From: Nocardiopsis sp. JB363
GTDB taxonomy: Bacteria > Actinomycetota > Actinomycetes > Streptosporangiales > Streptosporangiaceae
NCBI RefSeq assembly: GCF_900143625.1
Contig: NZ_FRFF01000135.1
Coordinates: forward strand, 1-64,000
Length of the DNA stretch: 64,000 nucleotides
Direction: 5' to 3'
The notes below the pieces were generated by a model. The model was not told the origin of the DNA. It searched no databases and saw nothing but the letters and a program-made list of their open reading frames with translations. Position numbers and translations under genes: made by a program. Below are positions 49,341 through 58,094 of this stretch, piece after piece. Each line of letters starts with the position of its first letter. Position 1 is the stretch's first letter.

Positions 49341-51587
49341 GTGTCGGAACCATCCCGGTCCTCCTCCGGCGGTCAGGCGGTGGTCCAGGGGGTCCTGGAA
49401 CGCGTCACCTACGCCAACGAGGAGAACGGCTACACCGTCGCCAAGGTCGACACCGGTCGGGGCGGCAATGACCTGCTCACCGTGGTCGGCTCCCTGCTCG
49501 GGGTCCAACCGGGCGAGGCGCTGCGGCTCCGTGGCCGTTGGGGCTCCCACCCGCAGTACGGCCGCCAGTTCCACGTCGACGACTACACCACCGTGCTGCC
49601 CGCCACCGTGCAGGGCATCCGCCGCTACCTGGGTTCCGGGTTGATCAAGGGCATCGGCCCGAAGATGGCCGAACGCATCGTCGAGCACTTCGGCACCGAC
49701 GCCCTCGACGTCATCGAGGAGGAACCGAAACGGCTCATCGAGGTGCCGGGGCTGGGCCCCAAACGCACCGGGCTCATCGCCGACGCCTGGGAGGAACAGA
49801 AGGCCATCAAGGAGGTCATGGTCTTCCTGCAGGGTGTGGAAGTCACCACCTCCCTGGCCGTGCGCATCTACAAGAAGTACGGCGACTCCTCCATCGACGT
49901 GGTGCAGAAAGAGCCCTACCGGCTCGCCTCCGACGTGTGGGGGATCGGCTTCAAGACCGCCGACACCATCGCCCAGGCCGTCGGCATCCCGCACGACAGC
50001 CCCGAACGGGTCATGGCCGGCATCCAGTTCACCCTCTCCGAGTCGAGCAACGACGGGCACTGCTTCCTGCCCGAGGAACGGCTCATCTCCGCCGCGGTGA
50101 AGATCCTCCAGGTGGAGTCCGGCCTGGTCATCGAGTGTGTGGCCCAGCTGGTCGCCGAGGAGGGGGTGGCCCGCGAGACCGTGCCGGGGCCGGAGGGCGA
50201 ACCCGTCCGAGCCGTCTACCTGCTGCCCTTCCACCGTGCCGAGATGGGTCTGGCCTCCGGGCTGCGCGTCCTGTTGGAGGGCCCGGAGGAGCGCATGCCC
50301 GCCTTCACCGACGTGGACTGGCCGGTGGCGCTGGACTGGCTCGACCGGCGCACCGGCGCCTCCCTCGCCGAAGCCCAGCGCGAAGCGGTCAAGGAGGCGC
50401 TCTCCCGAAAGGTGTGCGTGCTCACCGGCGGCCCCGGTTGCGGCAAGTCCTTCACCGTCTCCTCCATCGTCACCATGGCGATGGCCAAGCACGCCAAGGT
50501 CATCCTGGCGGCCCCCACTGGGCGCGCCGCCAAGCGCCTCACCGAACTCACCGGCCACGAGGCCGCCACCGTGCACCGTCTGCTGGAGCTGCGCCCCGGC
50601 GGAGAGGCGGCGCACGACCGCGACAACCCCCTCGACTGCGACATGCTCGTGGTGGACGAGGCCTCGATGCTGGACCTGATCCTGGCGAACAAGCTGGTCA
50701 AGGCGGTCCCACCCGGGGCGCACCTGCTGTTCGTCGGTGATGTGGACCAGCTGCCCTCGGTCGGAGCCGGCCAGGTCCTGCGGGACCTGCTGGAGGAGGG
50801 GTCACCGATCCCCAACGTGCGCCTGACCCACGTGTTCCGCCAGGCCCAGCAGTCCGGCGTGGTCACCAACGCGCACCGGGTCAACCAAGGTGAACCACCG
50901 CACTTCCAGGGGATGGACGACTTCTTCCTCTTTCCCTGCGAGGACGCCGATTCCGCCGCGGAGATGACCGTCGACGTGGTGGCACGCCGCATCCCTCGCC
51001 GGTTCGGGCTGGACCCGCTCCGCGACGTCCAGGTCCTCGCCCCCATGAAGGGTGGCCCGGCCGGGGCCACCAACCTCAACACCGCCCTTCAACAGGCGCT
51101 CACCCCTTCCGGGGACCGGGTGCCGGAACGTCGCTTCGGTGGCCGGATCTTCCGGGTCGGCGACAAGGTCACCCAGATTCGCAACAACTACGAGAAGGGA
51201 CGCAACGGCGTCTTCAACGGCACCCTCGGCGTGGTCTCCGGTCTGGACTCCGTCGCCCAGGAGATGACGGTGCGCACCGACGAGGATGAGGAGATCACCT
51301 ACGACTTCGCCGAACTCGACGAGCTCGCGCACGCCTACGCCATCACCGTGCACCGCTCCCAGGGCAGCGAGTACCCGGCCGTGGTCGTCCCCGTCACCAC
51401 CAGCGCGTGGATGATGCTCCAGCGCAACCTGCTCTACACCGGAATCACCCGTGCCAAGAGGCTGGTGGTGCTGGTGGGTTCCCGCCGTGCCCTGGCCCAG
51501 GCGGTCCGCAACGCCTCCTCGGGCCGTCGGTACACCTCACTGGCACACCGGCTACGTCGCACCACCGACTTCGACTCGGCCGCCTGA
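49341..51587 (+). CDS. recD2: RecD2-type ATP-dependent DNA helicase
   Basis: The 748-residue SF1B 5'-3' helicase of the RecBC-independent type has an N-terminal OB-like part, helix-hairpin-helix repeats (about residues 95-190), Walker A GGPGCGKSF (about 364-372), Walker B LVVDEAS (about 436), GDVDQLPSVG, THVFRQAQ, and the C-terminal AITVHRSQGSEY and YTGITRAK motifs. RecD2 helicases act in replication-fork maintenance and repair. The GTG start has a GGAGGG site upstream. All helicase motifs are intact. Confidence 0.95.
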   Translation: MSEPSRSSSGGQAVVQGVLERVTYANEENGYTVAKVDTGRGGNDLLTVVGSLLGVQPGEALRLRGRWGSHPQYGRQFHVDDYTTVLPATVQGIRRYLGSGLIKGIGPKMAERIVEHFGTDALDVIEEEPKRLIEVPGLGPKRTGLIADAWEEQKAIKEVMVFLQGVEVTTSLAVRIYKKYGDSSIDVVQKEPYRLASDVWGIGFKTADTIAQAVGIPHDSPERVMAGIQFTLSESSNDGHCFLPEERLISAAVKILQVESGLVIECVAQLVAEEGVARETVPGPEGEPVRAVYLLPFHRAEMGLASGLRVLLEGPEERMPAFTDVDWPVALDWLDRRTGASLAEAQREAVKEALSRKVCVLTGGPGCGKSFTVSSIVTMAMAKHAKVILAAPTGRAAKRLTELTGHEAATVHRLLELRPGGEAAHDRDNPLDCDMLVVDEASMLDLILANKLVKAVPPGAHLLFVGDVDQLPSVGAGQVLRDLLEEGSPIPNVRLTHVFRQAQQSGVVTNAHRVNQGEPPHFQGMDDFFLFPCEDADSAAEMTVDVVARRIPRRFGLDPLRDVQVLAPMKGGPAGATNLNTALQQALTPSGDRVPERRFGGRIFRVGDKVTQIRNNYEKGRNGVFNGTLGVVSGLDSVAQEMTVRTDEDEEITYDFAELDELAHAYAITVHRSQGSEYPAVVVPVTTSAWMMLQRNLLYTGITRAKRLVVLVGSRRALAQAVRNASSGRRYTSLAHRLRRTTDFDSAA

Positions 51588-51647
51588 ACACCCGGGCCCC
51601 CGAAAAGGGGATGGCGCGCTCGCCGCGTTCCCCTAGGCTGGGGAGCT

Positions 51648-52076
51648 GTGCGAAACGAACTGATCGTGGTGGGCGCCGCCGTCATCCGTGACGGCAGGGT
51701 CCTGGCCGCCCAACGGGCCGCACCCGCCGCCACCCGTGGCCGCTGGGAGTTCCCCGGCGGCAAGACCGAACCGGGGGAGACCCCCTCCGAGGCCGTCGTT
51801 CGCGAGTGCCGGGAGGAACTCGACGTCATCATCAGGGCCGGCGACCCGATCGGCCCCGACGTCCCTCTCCCGGCGATCTCCGAACGCCTGGGCCGCCCCA
51901 CGGTGCTGCGATTGCTCAGGGCCGAACTCCTGGCCGGCGAACCCCGCCCCCTGGAACACCTCGCCCTGGATTGGGTCGATCCGACGCGGTTGCGCGAACT
52001 CGATTGGCTACCCGCCGACCGCCCTTTCCTGGAGTCCCTCGGGAGGCTCCTGAAAGCGGACGCACAACCCGCTTGA
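51648..52076 (+). CDS. Nudix hydrolase, MutT-like (8-oxo-dGTP diphosphatase type)
   Basis: The 142-residue protein has VVGAAVIRDGRVLAAQRA, RWEFPGGKTEPGETPSEAVVR and ECREEL (the complete Nudix box, about residues 35-60), then HLALDWVDPTRLRELDW. The length and the ALDWVDPxxLxxLDW ending match the MutT branch that cleans oxidised nucleoside triphosphates. The GTG start at 51648 follows a GGGAG site. It lies downstream of recD2, another genome-maintenance gene. Confidence 0.9.
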   Translation: MRNELIVVGAAVIRDGRVLAAQRAAPAATRGRWEFPGGKTEPGETPSEAVVRECREELDVIIRAGDPIGPDVPLPAISERLGRPTVLRLLRAELLAGEPRPLEHLALDWVDPTRLRELDWLPADRPFLESLGRLLKADAQPA

Positions 52077-52289
52077 CCTCCGCGTACGAAGTACAGGAAT
52101 CGTCGCCCGTCGAGGCCGCGAACGCAGGTGTGAAGGGCTATGTGTCCTCTGCTCCCGGGCCTTTCGCGGTGACGAAGATAACCGGTGCGACCTGTACGTT
52201 TCCCGCTCAGACCACTATGACCACATAAACTGGCGATGGGCCGTGGCACCCTGCGGTCTCTACCCAGTACAGGAAAACGAGTCTCAAGC

Positions 52290-54182
52290 ATGTCCAGTGC
52301 CACGCCCTTGGAGGGCTCCGCCCGCCGTACCGACCTGCGCAACGTGGCCATCGTGGCCCACGTCGACCACGGGAAGACGACCCTCGTCGACTCGATGCTC
52401 TGGCAGGCGGGTGTCTTCCGCGAGAACCAGGCCGTCGACGAACGGGTCATGGACTCCGATGACCTGGAGCGCGAGAAGGGCATCACCATTCTCGCGAAGA
52501 ACACCGCGGTGCACTACACCACGCCCGAGGGCGAGGACGTGGTCATCAACATCATCGACACCCCCGGTCACGCCGACTTCGGTGGTGAGGTCGAGCGCGG
52601 TCTGTCGATGGTCGACGGTGTCGTCCTGCTGGTCGACGCGAGTGAGGGCCCCCTCCCGCAGACCCGCTTCGTGCTCCGCAAGGCCCTCCAGGCCAAACTC
52701 CCCGTCATCCTCGTGATCAACAAGGTGGACCGGCCCGACAGCCGGATCGCCGAGGTCGTGGACGACGCCTACGAGCTGTTCATGGACCTCGACGCCGACG
52801 AGTCGCAGATCGAGTTCCCGATCGTCTACACCTGCGCGCGTGACGGCAAGGCCTCGCAGGCGCGTCCGGGCAACGGCGAGATGCCCGACAACGACACCAT
52901 GGTGCCGCTGTTCAGCACCATCCTGGACACCATCCCGGCGCCCGAGTACGTTCCGGGCGCGCCGCTGCAGGCCCACGTCACCAACCTCGACGCTTCCCCG
53001 TTCCTCGGCCGGCTGGCCCTGGTCCGCGTCCAGCAGGGAGAGCTCCGCAAGGGCCAGCAGGTCGCGTGGATCCGCACCGATGGCAGCGTTCGGCAGGTGA
53101 AGATCACCGAGCTGCTCATGACCGAGGGGCTGGAGCGCAAGCCCGCGGAGAAGGCCGGTCCCGGTGACATCGCCGCCATCGCCGGTATCGAGGACATCAT
53201 GATCGGCGAGACCCTCGCCGACCTGGAGAACCCGGTGGCGTTGCCGCTGATCAAGGTGGACGAGCCCGCCATCTCCATGACCATCGGCACCAACACCTCG
53301 CCGCTGGTCGGCAGGGTCAAGGGCGCCAAGGTCACCGCGCGCCTGGTCAAGGACCGCCTGGAGAAGGAGCTCGTCGGCAACGTCTCCCTGCGGGTCCTGC
53401 CCACCGAGCGTCCCGACACCTGGGAGGTGCAGGGCCGTGGCGAGCTGGCGCTGGCCATCCTGGTCGAGCAGATGCGTCGCGAGGGCTACGAGCTCACCGT
53501 CGGCAAGCCGCAGGTGGTCACCAGGACCGTCGACGGCAAGCTGCACGAGCCCGTCGAGCGCCTGACCGTGGACGCGCCCGAGGACTACATGGGTGCGATC
53601 ACCCAGCTGCTCAGCGTCCGTAAGGGCCGCATGGAGAACATGGTCAACCACGGCACCGGCTGGGTGCGCATGGACTGGCTGGTGCCTTCCCGCGGCCTCA
53701 TCGGCTTCCGTACCGAGTTCCTCACCGAGACCCGAGGCACCGGCATCGCCCACCACGTGTTCGAGAAGTTCGAGCCGTGGTTCGGTGACCTGCGTACCCG
53801 TCCCAACGGTTCCCTGGTCGCCGACCGGGCCGGCGTGGCCGTCCCCTTCGCGATGTTCAACCTGCAGGAGCGCGGTGTCCTGTTCGTGGAGCCGACCACC
53901 GAGGTGTACGAGGGCATGATCGTCGGCGAGAACTCGCGCGCCGACGACATGGACGTCAACATCACCAAGGAGAAGAAGCTCACCAACATGCGCTCGGCCA
54001 CCGGCGACGAGCTGGTGCGTCTGGTGCCGCCGCGCATGCTCTCCCTGGAGCAGGCGCTGGAGTTCTGCCGCGAGGACGAGTGCGTCGAGGTGACCCCCGA
54101 GAACGTGCGCATCCGCAAGGTCATCCTGGACCAGAAGGAGCGCGGCCGGCTCACCGCGAACAAGAAGCGTCGAGACGGCTGA
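52290..54182 (+). CDS. typA: Ribosome-associated GTPase TypA/BipA
   Basis: The 630-residue translational GTPase has G1 [10 protein letters not shown], switch region EREKGITI, G3 [15 protein letters not shown]4 NKVDRPDSR, then EF-G-like domains II, III and V and the BipA-specific C-terminal domain ([25 protein letters not shown]). TypA helps 50S assembly and growth in the cold or under stress. The ATG at 52290 starts directly before the domain; an upstream in-frame Met adds 18 residues without similarity. A strong terminator follows at 54214. Confidence 0.97.
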   Translation: MSSATPLEGSARRTDLRNVAIVAHVDHGKTTLVDSMLWQAGVFRENQAVDERVMDSDDLEREKGITILAKNTAVHYTTPEGEDVVINIIDTPGHADFGGEVERGLSMVDGVVLLVDASEGPLPQTRFVLRKALQAKLPVILVINKVDRPDSRIAEVVDDAYELFMDLDADESQIEFPIVYTCARDGKASQARPGNGEMPDNDTMVPLFSTILDTIPAPEYVPGAPLQAHVTNLDASPFLGRLALVRVQQGELRKGQQVAWIRTDGSVRQVKITELLMTEGLERKPAEKAGPGDIAAIAGIEDIMIGETLADLENPVALPLIKVDEPAISMTIGTNTSPLVGRVKGAKVTARLVKDRLEKELVGNVSLRVLPTERPDTWEVQGRGELALAILVEQMRREGYELTVGKPQVVTRTVDGKLHEPVERLTVDAPEDYMGAITQLLSVRKGRMENMVNHGTGWVRMDWLVPSRGLIGFRTEFLTETRGTGIAHHVFEKFEPWFGDLRTRPNGSLVADRAGVAVPFAMFNLQERGVLFVEPTTEVYEGMIVGENSRADDMDVNITKEKKLTNMRSATGDELVRLVPPRMLSLEQALEFCREDECVEVTPENVRIRKVILDQKERGRLTANKKRRDG

Positions 54183-54213
54183 TCGGGGCCGAGCGCCTTC
54201 GATGAGCACGCAT

Positions 54214-54256
54214 GGGGCGGGCGGGACACACCGGTGTCCCGTCCGCCCCGCGTTTT
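54214..54256 (+). terminator. Rho-independent terminator after typA
   Basis: A 16-bp stem (54214-54229 with 54234-54249, one wobble pair) is followed after three bases by TTTT at 54253-54256. Confidence 0.9.
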
Positions 54257-54288
54257 CCATGCGTCCCACTCGGGTAGATGACCTGAAC

Positions 54289-54954
54289 ATGAAACCCGAG
54301 CCTTCGTGTCCACGATGCGGGCGCGTCGTACAACCCCCGGGGTTGTGGACCAGCGCCTGGCAGTGTGACGCCCACGGTCCGGTGGCGCCGCTCCAAGGGA
54401 TACGCACCCCGGGCATCGCCACGCTCGAAGCGGTCCTCCCGCACGCCCAGGTTCCCGTGTGGATCCCGTGGCCGCTGCCCGGAGGCTGGGTGGTCACCGG
54501 TTTCGCGGAAGTCGGGGACGAACGCACCGGTGCGCTCGCCACCGCTGTGGCCCTGTCCGGGCCGAACCCGCTCGGCGGGGTCGGAGAGCTCGTCGTCGTC
54601 GCCGAGGACCCCGGTATCGGGTTGGGAGCCCGCCTGGCGGGTCTGGAGGGATCCGACCCGGGCCTCGGGTTCGACAAGGGGCCGCCCGACGCCAAGGTGC
54701 GCTTCGACGGCCACGAGATGGCGTTGTGGAACCTGGATGTGGGACGCGACCGCGCCGTCTACGCCGGTGAGGCGCTCGCCCACTGGTTGTGGGTGGTGTT
54801 CGCCTCCGCCGACACCGGCATCCTCATGGGCGAGATCAACGCCCTGCGCGACCTCAGGGATATGCGGGACGGCGGTAGCGCCTTCGAACTTCCGTTCGGA
54901 GCGCCGAGCCCGTTCCTGGAGCGGATGCTCGCCCGCCGGGACACGTCGGCCTGA
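54289..54954 (+). CDS. DUF6758 family protein with N-terminal zinc ribbon
   Basis: The 221-residue protein begins with SCPRCGRVV and, 20 residues on, CDAHGPV, a likely C-x2-C plus C-x2-H zinc site. The body has VPVWIPWPLPGGWVVTG, GVGELVVVAEDPG and LWLWVVFASADTG-like stretches that match DUF6758 as I remember it in Streptomyces. Function unknown. The ATG at 54289 is chosen because homologues begin just before the first Cys pair. It precedes a PHP gene, the usual actinobacterial neighbour. Confidence 0.82.
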   Translation: MKPEPSCPRCGRVVQPPGLWTSAWQCDAHGPVAPLQGIRTPGIATLEAVLPHAQVPVWIPWPLPGGWVVTGFAEVGDERTGALATAVALSGPNPLGGVGELVVVAEDPGIGLGARLAGLEGSDPGLGFDKGPPDAKVRFDGHEMALWNLDVGRDRAVYAGEALAHWLWVVFASADTGILMGEINALRDLRDMRDGGSAFELPFGAPSPFLERMLARRDTSA

Positions 54955-54994
54955 CCGAGAGCCCGCGATCGACGCGGCGACCACGCGACTTACG

Positions 54995-55007
54995 TACAAT
55001 CGCCCGG
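54995..55007 (+). promoter_or_regulatory. Probable -10 box of a leaderless PHP transcript
   Basis: TACAAT (54995-55000) is a consensus -10 ending 6 bases before the GTG start at 55007, so transcription would begin at or next to the start codon. There is no ribosome-binding site upstream, which agrees. No clear -35. Confidence 0.5.
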
Positions 55008-55882
55008 TGACACGTATCGACCTGCATTCACACAGCTCGGTGTCCGACGGCACCGATACCCCCGCCGAGGTCATCGCGTACGCGGTCGACGCCGGCCTGG
55101 ACGTACTCGCCCTGACCGATCACGACACGGTCGGCGGTTGGGCTGAGGCCGCACGACATCTGCCCGCCGGGTTCACCCTGGTTCCCGGGATGGAGCTGTC
55201 CTGCGCCTACCAAGGTTCCAGCGTCCACCTGGTCTGCTACCTGTTCGATCCCGAGTCCCCGGGGCTCGCGGGGGAACTTCGCCGGGTGCGGCACGACCGG
55301 GCCACCCGGGCCGAGGAGATGGTGGAGAAGCTCCAGGAGAACGGTGTGGACCTGACCTGGGAACGGGTGTTGGAGATCGCCGGCGCCGGGCACCCCGAAC
55401 ACGCCGACGCCAACACGATCGGTCGCCCCCACCTGGCCCGTGCCGTGGTGGAGGCGGGCGCCGCCAAGAACGTGCAGGACGCCTTCGACCGGTGGATCGG
55501 CTCCGGCGGCCCCGCCTACGTCTCCCGGTACGCGATCGACCCGGTTCGCGCGGTGCGTCTGGTCCGGGAGGCGGGCGGGGTGTGTTCCCTGGCTCACCCG
55601 GCCCGTTCGGAGGGCGCCACGAACGGGTCGGTCCCGGTCGAACTGGCCGAGCGCATGGTGGCGGCCGGGCTCGGTGGCATCGAGGCCGACCATCCCTCGC
55701 ACAACCGGCCGCAGACCAAGCTGTGGCGGGGGATCGCCGGGGACCTGGGCGCCGTGGTCACCGGATCCAGTGACGACCACGGTTCCCTGACGGGTCACCG
55801 GCTCGGTGCCCGGACCACGGCTCCGGAGGCGTTCGAGGAGCTCATCGCGCCCGCGACCGGGACACCGCTCCTGAAAGGCTGA
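55007..55882 (+). CDS. PHP domain phosphoesterase
   Basis: The 291-residue protein has metal ligands DLHSHSSVSDG and LTDHDTVGGW, VPGMELSC, LAHPARSEG and the final GSSDDHG motif, all intact. This is the stand-alone PHP type related to 3',5'-nucleotide bisphosphate phosphatase and 5'-3' RNase AM (YciV). It most likely degrades short RNA or pAp in the cytoplasm. The GTG at 55007 is chosen since homologues start within a few residues of DLHSH and a -10 box sits just upstream. Confidence 0.9.
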   Translation: MTRIDLHSHSSVSDGTDTPAEVIAYAVDAGLDVLALTDHDTVGGWAEAARHLPAGFTLVPGMELSCAYQGSSVHLVCYLFDPESPGLAGELRRVRHDRATRAEEMVEKLQENGVDLTWERVLEIAGAGHPEHADANTIGRPHLARAVVEAGAAKNVQDAFDRWIGSGGPAYVSRYAIDPVRAVRLVREAGGVCSLAHPARSEGATNGSVPVELAERMVAAGLGGIEADHPSHNRPQTKLWRGIAGDLGAVVTGSSDDHGSLTGHRLGARTTAPEAFEELIAPATGTPLLKG

Positions 55883-56005
55883 GCCATCACCGGGCGGAGC
55901 GGTCACCGCATGCGCAGGGTTCGGTACGGTACGGACCACTGCGCGAGAGCGCGACAATGGTCACAGCGTTGAATCAGCACATATCTGGACGAAGGGTTTG
56001 ACACC

Positions 56006-57034
56006 GTGTTCTGGAAGCGGAAGTCGAAGAAGCAGGAAGGCCAGGAGGCCACCGATTCCGCTACGGAGGTCGCGGAGGGTACCGAGGAGGAGACCGACGA
56101 CGCGGTCGAGTCCGAGGTCGAGGGCGCGGAGAAGGAGACCGCGACCGAGAAGTCCGACTCCGAGAAGACGGAGAAGGCGGAGAAGACCGAGGCGGTCGAG
56201 GACGAGGAGTCGGAGGACACCGACACCAAGACCGACGAGGCCGAAGCCGAGAAGTCCGACTCCGAGGACACCGACACCGACGCGGACACTGCGGAGGACG
56301 ACGCGGAGAAGGATGACGCCGACGCGGACTCCGAAGAGTCCGAATCCGACGGATCCAAGGAATCCGACGTCTTCGCGGGTGAAGAAGAAGAGGTCGGCGT
56401 CACCGGCCCCGACTCCGAAGGCATCACCCGGGTGCGCTCGGCCGGCGTCTTCGAGTTCGGCGAGGACAAGTTCGACGTCGTCGGCAACACCTGGATCATC
56501 GAGGCCGACAAGGACGGCGTCATCGTCATCGACCCCGCCTACGACGCGGAGGCGATCCTGGAGGCCATCGGTGACCGCGAGGTCTACCTCGTGGCCTGCA
56601 CCAACGGCTACAGCCCGCACATCACGGCGGCCCTGGCCATCGCCGAGGAGACCGAGGCGGACATCGCCCTGCACCCCCGCGAGATGCGCTCCTGGCGCCG
56701 CGTCCACGGCGCGGAACACCGCCCGGAGATCGAGGTGGAGGGCGGCGGTGCCCTCGACGTCGGCGACCTGCACATCGACGTCCTGCCGCTGCCCGGGACC
56801 TCGCCCGGATCCGTCGGCTTCTACATCAGCCAGATCGGTGCCGTGTTCGGTGGTGACACCCTTCGCGAGGGCGGCCCCGGCATGGTCGGCGACACCCACC
56901 TGGACTACACGACGCAGCTCGCCACCATCGGTGAGAACCTGCTGACGCTGCCGCCGGACACCCGTGTCCTCCCGGACCGCGGTCCCTCCACCACGGTGGA
57001 GAAGGAGAACAAGAACTTCGACTCCTGGGTCTGA
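56006..57034 (+). CDS. MBL-fold protein with acidic N-terminal tail and altered metal site
   Basis: In the 342-residue protein, residues 1-8 are basic. About 120 residues of Glu/Asp/Lys/Ser/Thr low-complexity sequence follow, then a metallo-beta-lactamase-like domain (about 145-335): NTWIIEADKDGVIVIDP, VYLVACTNGYSPH, ALHPREM, LPLPGTSPGSVGFYI, FGGDTL. The canonical T-H-x-H-x-D-H is replaced by C198-TNGYSP-H205, keeping only the last His, while the later G-G-D remains. It may bind one metal, or none. GAAGGG precedes the GTG start; a terminator hairpin follows at 57055. Confidence 0.82.
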   Translation: MFWKRKSKKQEGQEATDSATEVAEGTEEETDDAVESEVEGAEKETATEKSDSEKTEKAEKTEAVEDEESEDTDTKTDEAEAEKSDSEDTDTDADTAEDDAEKDDADADSEESESDGSKESDVFAGEEEEVGVTGPDSEGITRVRSAGVFEFGEDKFDVVGNTWIIEADKDGVIVIDPAYDAEAILEAIGDREVYLVACTNGYSPHITAALAIAEETEADIALHPREMRSWRRVHGAEHRPEIEVEGGGALDVGDLHIDVLPLPGTSPGSVGFYISQIGAVFGGDTLREGGPGMVGDTHLDYTTQLATIGENLLTLPPDTRVLPDRGPSTTVEKENKNFDSWV

Positions 57035-57054
57035 TACCGACCGTCGAACCGACA

Positions 57055-57084
57055 CGTGCCGCCGCCCGAACGGGCGGCGGCACG
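57055..57084. terminator. Strong bidirectional terminator
   Basis: A perfect 14-bp stem (57055-57068 with 57071-57084) lies between the convergent stops at 57034 and 57134. Confidence 0.85.
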
Positions 57085-57133
57085 TCGTGTTCATGGCCCG
57101 AACCCGGAAAAGGGGCACCCGGGCGGGCGGTGG

Positions 57134-58042
57134 TCAGCGTCGGCCGACCGACTCGGTCTCGTTCCAGAAGGCGGTCAGCGCGCTCGATGTGGTCTCCGGG
57201 GCCTCCACGTTGGGGGAGTGGCCCGCGCCCGGGACCACGAGACGCCGGGCATCGAGCCGTTCGGCCATGTCGTTCTGCTCGGAGGTGGGCCACGCGTCGT
57301 CGTTCTCCCCGTAGACGACGAGCATGGGCACGTCCACCTCGGCGAGTTCGTCCACACGGTCGGGGGCGCTCAGCAGGTCCTCGGCCATGCGCATGAGCCC
57401 CACGGCGCTGCTGGACAGTAGGCGGTCACGGAGGAAGTCGACCACCTCCGACTTGGCGGAACGCGCACGCGCCTCGGCCTCGAACAGCTCTTCCCACAGC
57501 TCACGCAGGCGGCCACTCGTGGGGTTCATCGACACCGCGGCGATGAGGTTGCGGGCTCGGACGGCGGCGGCGCCGCTCAAGGCGCCGGGGCCGGAGCACA
57601 TCAAGGTGAGGGAAGCCAGCGGGGAGCCCTCTATCAGGGCCGTCTCACGGGACACCAGGCCGCCGAACGAATGCCCCACGAGATGTACGGGGCCACCGTC
57701 GCCGACCTGGTCCAAGACCTCGGCGACCACCTCTCCCAGAGAGGAGAGACGGTAGTCGGGGAGCCTCACCCCGGGCGTCGGGGTGAGGGCCTCGGGGCCC
57801 GGCGACCGGTAGGTGCCGGGCAGATCGATCGCGACCACCTCCCGCCCGGCCTGTGCCAAGCTCTGGAGGAGGGCGATGAAATCCTCCTTGCTGCCGGTGA
57901 AACCATGCACCAGGACAGCGGGGGCCAGTTCTGTGCCGCCGGAAGTGGGCAGAGCCCGGAGCGCGGCCAGCGGACCGTACGTCAGTCGCAGGTCCGTGCG
58001 CCGCACACCCGGCGGCAGATCAAGGATCTCAGGTGTACTCAC
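57134..58042 (-). CDS. Alpha/beta hydrolase
   Basis: The 302-residue protein has a canonical catalytic triad context: nucleophile Ser in VGHSFGGLVS, acid Asp in VVYGENDDAWP, and His in PGAGHSPNVEAPE. The oxyanion segment is VLVHGFTGSKEDF. No signal peptide, so cytoplasmic. The substrate cannot be told; relatives include esterases and MhpC-like C-C hydrolases. It lies 52 bases upstream of the DEAD-box helicase stop on the same strand; each is probably transcribed separately. Confidence 0.9.
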   Translation of the reverse strand: MSTPEILDLPPGVRRTDLRLTYGPLAALRALPTSGGTELAPAVLVHGFTGSKEDFIALLQSLAQAGREVVAIDLPGTYRSPGPEALTPTPGVRLPDYRLSSLGEVVAEVLDQVGDGGPVHLVGHSFGGLVSRETALIEGSPLASLTLMCSGPGALSGAAAVRARNLIAAVSMNPTSGRLRELWEELFEAEARARSAKSEVVDFLRDRLLSSSAVGLMRMAEDLLSAPDRVDELAEVDVPMLVVYGENDDAWPTSEQNDMAERLDARRLVVPGAGHSPNVEAPETTSSALTAFWNETESVGRR

Positions 58043-58094
58043 GTCGGGTCACCCTAGACGATCGTCACACCGCCCCGGGAGAACCCGACGCACA

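Noticed and set aside
46563-50723. A 1386-codon minus-strand open frame
   Set aside because: It is antisense to several well-supported genes, including recD2. It is kept open only by extreme G+C content and its translation has no domain.
52284-54695. An 803-codon minus-strand open frame
   Set aside because: It is antisense to typA, which is unmistakable.
55903-56529. Serine-rich minus-strand protein
   Set aside because: It is the complement of the acidic Glu/Asp/Ser repeat of the MBL gene; the low complexity reflects the opposite strand.
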